Assembly (NCBI GenBank): GCA_014706295.1
Contig: JACSVZ010000008.1
Span: 3,846,848 to 3,910,847 of the forward strand
From: Lycocorax pyrrhopterus obiensis
Taxonomy: Eukaryota > Chordata > Aves > Passeriformes > Paradisaeidae
Direction of reading: 5' to 3'
DNA length: 64,000 nt
Positions 11,601-21,180 of this stretch are shown piece after piece. The stretch's first letter is position 1, and each line of letters starts with the position of its first letter. A program made the position numbers and the translations under genes. The notes under the pieces were generated by a model. It worked only from the letters and a program-made list of their open reading frames with translations. It did not search any database and had not been told where the DNA came from.

Positions 11601-14600
11601 ACTAATGAAGTTTTGGCAGCCTGGTTTTCCATGGTAGTCACGATTTCCATGATTATCACCTGATGGGTGTCTTTGCACTTACTCTTCACAGGAAAAAAAA
11701 AAAGTTCAATAAAGGCTTATTTTAACCCTCAGTTTGTAAATCCTGGCCTTGACAAAGTCAGCATCATGTACCCACACGAGCTCAGCTACTGCCAGGAAAT
11801 AGCTGGAGCAAAACTCACCATTCTGCTGAGCTTTGTTTGCCGTGGTGAACGTCAAAGGAGAAACAAAACCCTTCTTATCCTTCCCCAGGGAAGGGCAGAG
11901 AGGCGTAGGAGTTAGCATTCAACCTTGGGCTCTGCAATCCAGTCAGCTGCAGAGCAAAAGGATAGCTGAGCCCATGGAACAGAGAGGAGGAAAAAAAAGG
12001 CAAAAACCCACTCTATCAAGAGCAGGAAATGGCATTCCTGGTCTAACAGACTGGATCACACCCAGCACTTGTGGAAGGACAGGGAGAGAAACTGACCCAA
12101 GACATCTCAGGCACCTACCACAAACCTACCGAAAAAGAACAAACCCCATTTCCCCTCGCTAGGCCACTGCAACTGCCTTTTAAAACTTATCCAACAGCTG
12201 CTTCCCCTCAGGTTGTAATTCTCATGCTCAGCTGCAGCTGATCTCTCTCTGTGCTCCTTTAGTGGGACAAGGTCCAGAGCCATGTTCTGTCCTTGCTAAC
12301 AGATCTGCAAATAATAATTATCCCAAAGAGATTTGGAAACTGTTTTTTTCCATTAAAATGAGGATTATCAGGTTTGAGCTGCTCCTGTTTCATAGAGAAG
12401 CTTAGAAAGCAAACAGGTTTTGCTCTTATTTGGTTTTCCTGTTGCTGCCTGGGGCGATCAGAAGACATGTGGAATTTGTAGTGATTTCTAGTAAAAGTGT
12501 CTAGGTTTCCCCAGCTTGCTCTGAACAGCTGTTCCAGTGACAGCCTCCTTGCTGGCAGCAGTGGTTCCTCCTACAGGTGTCCACACAAAGCAGGTGATCT
12601 CCTCAGGGGACCTCATCCTGCTCTCTCCCTGAGAGCTATGGGTTCTGTACCAGGAGGGTCCTGCTCTGTGTCACACACCGTCTCTCATTCCTCAACGCAC
12701 CTTTCAAAGGAGGCCCACCAAGAGCAGCCAAGGTGGAGAAGCATGTTACATCCTTCCAGGCTGCCCGGATGTAGCAGTGCCATTTCCTAGAGGTGGATCT
12801 TCCAGAGATCCAGCTGCAGGGCTTGGCTGACCCTATGGACATCCCAGTGAACTCCCCAGGCTTCTGGGCAGCTACTGGTTCTCTGTTCTTTACCTGCTCG
12901 GGTGTTTTTGTTTCAGATTCTTCTTTGGAAAGGTCCTTCTCTGTTATGAGTAAGGCTCCAAAGATCCTGATGCCCTCATTGTGTATAAAGCAGTGAGGAT
13001 TTGGTTATCACCAAGCCAGAAAGGTCTCCAGGCAGAGATGTTATCTTCCCTTTGTAAACAGATCCACAAGGCCACAGCATGACTGTTAGGGGATTGTCAG
13101 AAGCTACCCAGGGGCTGAGTGGTGTTCACAGTGGAACTGAGCATGCCTGAGCTGATGCTGGAAGGGGCTCCTCTGCTGTCTGTCACACCCTGGCCACGCG
13201 CTCCTACTGCTTCCCTGCCGAGGAACAGACTGACCCTGAGTAGACCTGATCAGCTCCTGATCCAGCTAGATCAGGAAGATCAGGGGGATCCAACTCCAAA
13301 CTCCCCTTTTGCAAAGGAAAGACAATAAAAGATAAGATTACAGGCTCACATTACTGCAGGTGACACAAAGGGAGGGAGAGGGAACATGTGTCAGGGACAG
13401 AAAGAGAGCACAGGATGGTGCTTCCCCTGCATTAGGTGGATTTAAGCACCTCATGAAATGGCAGGGCAACAAAAAGATGAAATACAAGTAACACATTAGG
13501 GCAGGAAAATAAGCTGCACCCATAAACCTCCCTCAATGCTCAAGCATTCAGCATGAAGAACCTCTTCCAGCCTAAGGCTTCTTGAAGGTTTCGTCAACAT
13601 TTGAGAGTGCCTTGATAAAACCACACCATCTCATAAACATCTTGAAACCAAGGGTTTGGCTTAGATATTAATGAGTCACTGTTGCCAGAATTTATTTCCT
13701 TACTCTTAAGATTGTCTCATGATGTTCTGAGTGAGGAGCAGAAGAGGACACCCTGAAGCAGAGACCACACTCTGGTTTGTGCCTGTGGCCCTGTGTGGCA
13801 CTTCCCAACTAAAACCCAGTGGGCACCCCGGCTGAATAGCTCAGCACCCAAAAGCCTGAGTCACTCCTTGGGTTTTCTGGGTGCTCAGAACTTCCCACTA
13901 CAAAGTAGTTCTCACTTCCTTCTATTTGGAGGTGAGAGAATGAGATAAGTCTTGATTTTGCAGACATTTCCTCTCCTACTGAGGCCCAGAGTGGGTAACT
14001 GGTGCCATTTAGCACAATCAGCTCCTTTTTACTGAAGTTTTCTCTTCATACACAGGCTGGTCAGAAAGAAAAGGAACTATACTTGGTTGATCTTAAAGAG
14101 AGTTCCCTTCCTTGAATGGTGTGTTGGGAGAATGGGGTGGTCAGATGGGGATTTTTTCATGTTTATAGAGAGCAGGGAGGCCTGGATTTTACCCAGCTGA
14201 GGGTGCTGCTGACCTTACTGAGATGCTGACAGCCACCTGATGGCATTTTTTTCACTGCAGGGCTGCTCCAGAGCCAATGACACTGGTACAAATGCACTTG
14301 CAGCCTGCATGTGATCCACCCTCTCTTCTCGCTTGCCTTTTTTCCTCCATGACAGGAGCTTCAAAAGCCGAACCAGAAAGCACAGGGCTTCCTGCTCACC
14401 TGGGAGAGCAGCAGACTGGCCTTTCTGGGATGGGGGACATCAGAGGCTTTTTCTACTGGTGTCACTACTTTAAGGTTTGCCAGCCTCTCTTTGCGACAGA
14501 AATCCCCCTGGCTCAGCTGCTCTCATCATGTCAAAAGTGAATCTTCTGTGTTGCAGGTTTGGAAAGCGTTTGCGATGATTAAAAATAAACCAACTTCTTT

Positions 14601-16498
14601 ATTTCGCCCTCAGCAGTTTTAGAGAAGTGGAATTGAAAAAGGAACAGAAATGAGGTGCAGGGTCATTTGAAGATCCTGCACATGTTTGTGGGGGGCTGAA
14701 GGAGGCAGTGAGGGAAGGTTGAATGGAGTTCAGCCAAAAGCATGTCGGCTGTGAGCACCTTGATTCCCACTGAGGTCCCACCCTCATTATGAAGGCTTGT
14801 TTCAATTATACCTTCTGTGAAAGCTGGGGAAATATGAACTGAAAATCCCTCTGTGGAGCTCAAATGATGGGATGTGCTGGGGCTGCACGAGCCAGACAGC
14901 CAGGAAAGCAAACATGAGAAATCAGCTGTGTCCACAGATACTGGATAAAAACTGGCCAAGTATCAGTTCTCCGTGGAGAGCAGAACTCCTTCCTCGGGTG
15001 CTGAGCAGATGGCAAATCGTGCTGGCTTAGGGACAGCCCTTTCCATGCTGTTTGCTGGCTGTCATCTCCCCCAGCCCCTGGGTCCTGTCACCACTGTTTG
15101 GGCTCACTGCCCTCTTTGTGGGAAATTTGCTTTTTCCCCTTTGATGGCAATACCCTCCCCATGACAGCTGATGCACCAGGGCTGTGCATCGTGGCGTCGG
15201 GTCTGGGACAGCCCTGGGGGACTCAGCAGAGTCGCTGAGACAGGAACAGGCACCGCGGAGGGAGACAAGGGTTAGGCAGGGAACAGACTGGAGCTTTTTT
15301 GGGTTAATCCGTAGAAGACATGGGGAAGGAGGAACAGAAAAAGCAGATGTGGAGTCTGGCAGCGCTTTGCCCCTCCAACCTGCAGGGCCAGGAAGCACGG
15401 GGGGAGCTCGGCTCCCTGGGACAGGAACCCCCCAAAGCCAAGGCAGCACCCGCTCCAGTGAGGGCTGCAGCTGTGAAACTGGGACCAGTTCGCGAAGAGG
15501 CGAGGGGGCGGCGGGCGGTCGGCAGGTGGCAGCAGGAGCCCGGTGACAGGAACAGCTGCATCCCAGGGCTCTGAAAATGGGGTAAAACCACGGAGTTTCC
15601 AAGCTTGGCTTTTTTACAGCCTTCTCTGGCATAGGACTCATCAGCGGCAGAGAGGGTGGAACACCCCGTTGATGGTTACCAGCAGAGAGGTTTCCTAGTA
15701 GGAGGGGATAGAAGTGTTTATTATTCATAGAAGCATTAAAACAAACAAACAAAAAAACCAAAACCAAAACAACAACAACAAAACCAACCAACCAACCAAA
15801 CAAACCAGCTAGAAAACTTTCAATTCTTAGTTCTGCATTCCCCAGAAAAATCAGGGCAGCCTTGGCACAGAGGATGGAAACTCCCTTGTGAGGTTTATGC
15901 GGGAAGGTTCAAGAGGCAAAGTCCGAGGACAGGTGGGTCAGTGATTAAAAATGGCATTCAGCCCTTGGAAGACAACGAGGATTTTCACACTGTCACCTTC
16001 CTGATACCAGCCCACGACCAGGGAGTCATTAGAGCTCTCATTAAAGTGCCTTCCTTGGGAAGGCCCGGTGCAGGTTATGGGAGACTGGAGGCTCTGGGAT
16101 GGCTGTGCACACACCCACACACACCCTGCTCCCAGCTCCGGGGTGATACACCCACACCCTGGCACTGAGATGAACCTGCTCTCTCTTTAGAGGGTGGGGG
16201 GAAATTGTTATTGTTTATGATCCACGGGGAATTTCCTTTGGGAAAAGGAAAAGAGGAAGAATTGTAAAGTCTTCTGCCAATAAATTGGATGCTTTGGGGT
16301 TTTCTATTCTCATACTCAGCATCCACATGAGGCATTTTGTTTTAAACAAGCTTTGGAGACTCAAAAAGGTGCAGAAATAGCAATACTTTATTATGCCAAA
16401 GGAAAGTGCAAGTTAGCCTGTTCCCTGAGGATCGGGAGATTTGCTTTTAACTCTTACCAGCTCAAAGGGCTTTAGATAATATAGGGGGAAAATAGATT
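8637..16498. other. Intergenic stretch between PSAP and CHST3, no recognised genes
   Basis: About 7.9 kb of unique-looking sequence. It holds a cluster of GATC motifs with an 8-bp-arm inverted repeat at 13248-13292 and an A/C-rich simple repeat at 15736-15805. The longest open frames (9915-10445 plus, 15027-15803 minus) begin at TTG codons, show no domain and have no splice context. I regard them as chance. Confidence 0.5.
15736..15805. repeat. A/C-rich simple repeat (AAAC, AAC, AACC units)
   Basis: Runs of AAAC, then AAC triplets, then CCAA/CAAA units, over about 70 bp with no T or G apart from the edges. It could be the decayed tail of an old retroposed element, but no body is recognisable beside it. 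Confidence 0.8.
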
Positions 16499-16557
16499 CC
16501 ATGGTTGGAACTGGGTGATCTTTTAGGGTTTTTCCAACCCAAACCATTCTGATTCTA
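16499..16557 (+). mobile_element. CR1 LINE terminal remnant
   Basis: A short sense remnant of the CR1 3' end: 'ttggaactgggtgatctttt' followed by 'ccaacccaaaccattctgat'. Only about 60 bp remain. Confidence 0.75.
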
Positions 16558-17049
16558 AAGACTACAGAGTAAATCTTGGTCCTTTCATTTCCCCTGGGAA
16601 GAAAGCAAGTCCCAGTTGTCTTATGTTTAATAAACACGGAATTACATGTCCTCTCCTTAGGATGTAGGTTTTCACCATCCCCAAAAGGAACCATTTGAGG
16701 CTTTGATGTGATTGAAGTGGGTCAGGGAGCTGCTGAGTGGAGCTGGTGTTGGTGACTGTAGGGGACATTTTTGGAGGGAAAAGCTGAGGTTACCTGTAGG
16801 GTAGAGAACTAACACTTGAAGTAAAAATGAGGTGGTCAGTTAGGTACAGTTAGGCACCATGACTAGAGACTGTCCTGGAGAGCAGTGCTCTTCTCCCCTA
16901 GTGCCACCCCCAGCCCTTGAGCCCCTGTCTGGAGGATGGGGTCCAGAGGGGAAGCTGGAGGGGGAAGGGGGAGACCGGATCGTGCGGACGCAGGGATTAC
17001 AGGACCTGGGGGGAAGGGAGAAGGAGAGGGAAAGTAGGAGGGGTAAAGG

Positions 17050-17345
17050 AAGGTACGGGACGGGGGATCAAAGACCCACGCCTCATCTGGACCCCGCCGC
17101 TGCCGCCCCATCCCGCGCTCTGAACGAGTAAATGGGGCGGGGGGCGACCGCCGGGGCTCCAATGTCCTGGGGCCCCTCACGCCTGTGCCGGCCCCGGCCC
17201 TGCCGGCAGAGCCGCGCCCCCCCCGCCCTGTGCGGCGGACGCTCCTCCGGGATGCGGGGGAGGGCGGCTGGAGGTCCCCTTCACTGTCCAGCACTGGGAG
17301 TCATCACCGCCACAGACCCCGCACTCGTCTTTGACCTCGTTGGAG
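17050..17345. promoter_or_regulatory. Small CpG island, possible minor promoter
   Basis: A GC-rich stretch with many CpG pairs (for example around 17135-17260), ending just before the poly(G) run at 17376. It lies about 10 kb upstream of the CHST3 coding exon and might be an alternative CHST3 promoter or an unrelated island. An ATG frame at 17132-17440 runs into the poly(G) and a CR1 copy and is not a gene. Confidence 0.3.
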
Positions 17346-17375
17346 CCAATTTCCTTGTCACAGCCCGCTTTCAGC

Positions 17376-17400
17376 GGGGGGGGGGGGGGGGGGGGGGGGG
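17376..17400. repeat. Poly(G) run of 25 bases
   Basis: Twenty-five consecutive G on the plus strand, directly followed by the start of a truncated CR1 copy. Such a run can form a G-quadruplex and is hard to sequence, so the exact length should be treated with caution. Confidence 0.9.
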
Positions 17401-17401
17401 A

Positions 17402-17627
17402 AGGAAAAATAGGATGTTAGGAAGAAATTCTTTCCTGTGAGGTGGTAAGGCCCTGGCACAGGTTGTCCAGAGAAGCTGTGGCTGCCCCATCCCTGGAAGT
17501 GTCCAAGGCCAAGTTGGATGGGGCTTGGAGCTACCTGGGATAGTGGAAGGTGTCCCTGCCCATGGCAGGGAAGTGGAACGAGATGATCTTAAAGGTCCCT
17601 TCCAACCCAAACCACTCTGCAACTCCC
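17402..17627 (+). mobile_element. CR1 LINE 3' fragment
   Basis: Sense CR1 3' region with all the usual phrases: 'ttaggaagaaattctttcct', 'cagagaagctgtggctgccc', 'tccctggaagtgtccaaggc', 'ggtgtccctgcccatggcag', 'gatgatcttaaaggtccctt', 'ccaacccaaaccactctgca'. It is one of the better-preserved copies, at about 225 bp, and starts directly after the poly(G) run. Confidence 0.92.
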
Positions 17628-17799
17628 TGATCTCTCCCTACATTTATTTTACATCGTTTCCCACTTTCTTCTCCCAGCAGATGGAGCCACTGGTGTTTAA
17701 AAAAGGTGGAAGTGGTTTGGGACATGGATCAGTCCTGCTGCTCATTGAGATAAATGTTTCTAAAACTGAAAGGATGATGTTGTGCAATAATCTGTGATG

Positions 17800-18260
17800 A
17801 AGATTTAGTCCCCTAAAGATTACTTCACAATTAGCCCCCAAAAGTTCATTTTGTTCTCTACGGATTAGCACAGATTTTACAACCAAAAGAACTCTCTGAC
17901 TACCTCTATTTTATCCCCAAAATGTTCATTCTCTCCCCTACAGATTGCCTACATTTTACCACTAAAAAAAACTGCGATGATTACCTCTAGATTATCGCAA
18001 AAAATGTCATTCTGTCCTCTACAGATCATCTCAGATCTTACCCCCAAAATATTCACTGTGCCTTACAGATTACCTGAAGTTTTCTAGCCAAAATTTTCTG
18101 TACCTGTTGATTACCTCATTTTTGCCTCGAATCATTCTCTTCCCTACAGACTAACTCAAATTTCCACCACCACCCCCATTTCGTCTCCTACAGATTAAGT
18201 AGATTTTACCACCCAAAAAACAACTAATTACCTCTATTTTATACCCAAATTGTTCAAGCA
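17800..18260. repeat. Degenerate minisatellite, about 40/80-bp period
   Basis: A diverged tandem array. A core like CCCTACAGATTACCTCAGAT recurs near 17808, 17855, 17936, 18016, 18061, 18142 and 18185. A second core like GATTACCTCTATTTTATCCC recurs near 17898, 17978, 18108 and 18226. The two alternate, giving a half-unit of about 40 bp and a full unit of about 80 bp. The units are strand-asymmetric: T/C-rich blocks alternate with CCCCAAAA-like blocks. It lies just downstream of a CR1 copy and is not part of any gene I can see. Confidence 0.7.
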
Positions 18261-19340
18261 GATCCTGCGAGATGGGACAATGCTTTTTATCATGCCAGTG
18301 TCCTAGGCAGATGCTGCCCTGGTGATAACAGAGGAAAAACCAGTGGAAGCTTTTTTGAACTGAAGCCCGACCTAGTCACTGCCACATCATCAACTTGAAC
18401 CAAGGGTGTAAAACCAGCGGCAGATGCCTTTATTCCACGAAAACTCAGAGCATCCTGGTTGCTATAGTGACACGTCGCCCTTTCCTTGCTCCTGATGTCA
18501 TTCTGGGGACTGCTCCTTTGCCTCCTCCCGCACGCGTGTACACGCCCATGTGCAACACAGGGAGCGAGGAGAAGCGTCTGTTATCCCTGGGGTGAGGAAT
18601 GGGGAACGAAGGGAATATGATCCCGCAGCTAGTGAAGGGCGGAGGAAGCACAACTCCCTGCCTCTCCCGCCGCCTCTCTCGGCAATTTGAGGGGTGGAGG
18701 AGACACTTTGTTCCTCCCCGTGCCGGCTTTACTTATTGATGAAGCAGGAAGGTGATCTCTGTCCCGAGCCCCCGTGTGCATGCAGAGCAGGCAGGGAGCA
18801 CACCCCGGGCTCGGGCTGTGCCCCACTGCAGGGGAAGGTCCCTCCTCTGCTCCTGCCACCCCCTGGGACCACTGCAAAAGGATCCTACAAAGTCAGTGTC
18901 ACCCCACTAGCGTGAGTGTTCAACTGCCCACCAGCCTCTCTCTGCCCTCATCTCAAAATTATTTACATTTAAGGGTTGTATTTTTGCCAAGATCTTTGCC
19001 CACAAAATCCGAGGCAGAATGCCCTGTTCCAGTTGAAATAACAAGTGAGGAGCTTAAAAATACTTTTCCATGTCTCAAAACCCCACAAAACTCCTGCGGT
19101 GTGCGGCCAGCCAGATTTACCCACTCTTTTATGACATGATCAACCTGACAGCCTACACAGGCCTGATCCTGCCAGCCCTGGGTTTGCCTCATTTAGGCAG
19201 AGTTTCCGAGACACTGCGCTTCACCCCAGCTCCATCGGCAATGCTGCAGAAGCCAGAGCCCTGGAGTTATCAGAGTTATCCTGCCTATCTGCAGCTGGAT
19301 TGTGGAGCCACTGGCTGTGGGTGCCCACTAAAACCAGGAA
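18261..19340. other. Non-coding stretch upstream of CHST3
   Basis: Moderately GC-rich with scattered CpGs at 18470-18900. It contains a sequence resembling an RFX X-box at 18458-18471 (GTTGCTATAGTGAC). No open frame here has recognisable content. Confidence 0.4.
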
Positions 19341-19344
19341 AAGG

Positions 19345-19398
19345 GGAAGGAAGGAAGGAAGGAAGGAAGGAAGGAAGGAAGGAAGGAAGGAAGGAAGG
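19345..19398. repeat. (GGAA)n microsatellite
   Basis: An essentially perfect run of about 13 GGAA units on the plus strand, flanked by unique sequence. On the minus strand it gives an apparent Phe-Leu-Pro-Ser repeat, which is not a real protein. Confidence 0.95.
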
Positions 19399-20014
19399 CA
19401 GGCTACACCGTGAACATCAGACCCAGGCTTTCCTGCCTTGCTGTTTGCATACCAGCTGTGCCACCAGCTGCTGGCACTCTCCATGCAAACCCATCCCCAT
19501 CACCTTGGCTCATAGAAAGCCACTGAGGAGCAATGTCGGTCATCACACTTAAATGCCAAGAAACCTGCATTTTGCTGCCTATGCCCCATGTGTAGCAGAA
19601 AAACTATGCCAGGAATGTGAAAGAAGGCTGAAAGTTTTTATGGGGACTAGTTTTTTGGATCTCTGCTTCCAGAGCCAGATGTCTTTCAGCTCCTTGGTGT
19701 CTAACATTACAGAGCTCTGAGGGAGCTGGGTGAATTTCTGCACTTCAGCCAAAATAGCCATGTCTGTAATATTTAATGCTCCAGGACCCTAAGCCTGCCC
19801 TGCAGGGGCAGTGACAGCCGGTGTCACTGGGCTGCTCCCAGCAGGATGCTCTCGCTCCCTGCCCTCTTGGAGCACACAGATGTGAGCTCACCAGCACGGC
19901 ACACCACAGTGGAACCGACCCCCCCACAGCTCCTGTATGGAGACAAAGTGGAGTTTGGGGAGAAAGGTGTGACCTTGAAGCCAGTTTTAGCTGAAGGTAA
20001 CAAAGAGGAGCCTT

Positions 20015-20178
20015 CCCACAAGGTGGTAACAGAGATGGAGCCAGGTTCCTCACATGATGGGATGGTGAGAGCTGGGACAGGAGAGGTTTGGAGTGGATAT
20101 AAGGAGAAACATTTCCTCCAGTGCGACAGTGTGCAAAGAGAGGTTGTACTAGCTCCATCCTTGGAGGTTTGCAGAATA
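20015..20178 (+). mobile_element. Diverged CR1-like fragment
   Basis: A decayed match to the CR1 3' region in sense orientation: 'ggagtggatataaggagaaa', 'catttcctccagtg', 'ggttgtactagctccatcct', 'tggaggtttgcagaat'. It is older than the other copies and lacks a clean 3' terminus. Confidence 0.6.
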
Positions 20179-20219
20179 AAGCCCTGGCCACCCCAGTGTG
20201 ACCCTGCTTTGGGCGGGAA

Positions 20220-21180
20220 GCCTACAGCCCAGATCACCCCGTGGCGCCCGGGAGGGGACTCACCTTGGCCCAGATGGGACAATTCCGCGGGGTGTCTGTG
20301 AGCTCCCAGGCCCCCACTTCCCCCCTTTCCCTACCCCAGCCCCGAGGCAGCCCCTTCCAGCGATCCCGGGGCTGGGGCCGGCAACTCCCAGTTTCCCAGC
20401 GTGGCGTGTCGGGGTGGGGGCAGCGGGGGGCTGGCCCGGGGACCCTGCCCGGCCCCACCCCGGGACCCGCGTCCAGGCGCCGGGACCGCTCCCCCCGCCG
20501 CTGCCCCGGGAGGGAGGAAGGAAGGAAGGAAGGAGGGAGGGAGGGAGGGAAGAGGGGAGGGAGGGAATCAGGGAAGGAGGGAGGGAGGGAGGATGACAGC
20601 ACCGTGAAGAAAAGCAGGGGACCCGCTGCTCTCTCTCCTCCCGCACGGCAGGACCGGGCGAGCTCGCCCCGCGGAGCGGCCGCCGCCGGGTAGGTGCAGC
20701 GGGGGCCGGGACCGACGGGGTCGGGGCCGGAGCGCAGCCGGGGGCCGGGACCGGCGCGATGGGCAGCGAGAGCCCCGGGGCGAGGGGGAGGATGGCGGCG
20801 GGGATCGGGCCTTTCCCAGCGCGGCGGCGAGTTGGGGGAAGTTGGGCGTGCGAGGAGGGGCCGCGTCCCCGAGCTCTCCCCCGGGCAGGGGGAGCGGGGC
20901 CGGCGGGGAGCCCGGGGGCTCGGTGGCCGCATCCCCCCGCGGGGCGGCCCCGGGCTCCGCCGGCTCCTTTGTGCGCCCTCCGGCCTCGGCCGCTCCTTTG
21001 TCTCGGTGCGGGGCCCCCCGCCGCCCGCTCCCGCAGCGGGGCAGCGCCGGCGGTGCCTCCCTTCCTCCCCTGCCTCCCTCCCCTCGGCGGACAGCCGGAT
21101 CCCAGCTCCCTGCCGCCGAAAGTCCTCCCAGCGCATGACTGCTCAGCAACTCTGCCCGTGCCTTTCTTTCGGGGAAAAAT
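20220..21180 (+). promoter_or_regulatory. CHST3: Strong CpG island, candidate CHST3 promoter and first exon
   Basis: The most GC- and CpG-rich stretch of the left half. CHST3 in mammals begins with a CpG-island non-coding exon several kb or more upstream of the ATG exon, so this is the best candidate here, about 6.5 kb before the coding exon at 27253. A possible donor is GTAGGT at 20690 (after CCGCCG at about 20683-20689). Because stops are rare in GC-rich DNA, long frames arise on both strands (20694-21872 plus, 20234-21136 and 20568-21323 minus). They overlap each other and have no recognised domains, so I do not call them genes. The transcription start and exon end are inference. Confidence 0.45.
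20513..20593. repeat. Purine-rich (GGAA)/(GGGA) simple repeat in the CpG island
   Basis: About 80 bp of GGAAGGAA and GGGAGGGA units with interruptions, entirely purine on the plus strand. It lies inside the candidate CHST3 promoter island. Purine/pyrimidine mirror tracts of this kind can form triplex or G-quadruplex structures. Confidence 0.85.

Noticed and set aside
15027..15803. 258-codon minus-strand frame starting in an A/C simple repeat
   Set aside because: The beginning is repeat-derived, the start codon is TTG, and no domain, splice or promoter signal supports it.
19221..19484. Minus frame with a Leu-Pro-Ser-Phe repeat
   Set aside because: A translation of the (GGAA)n microsatellite.
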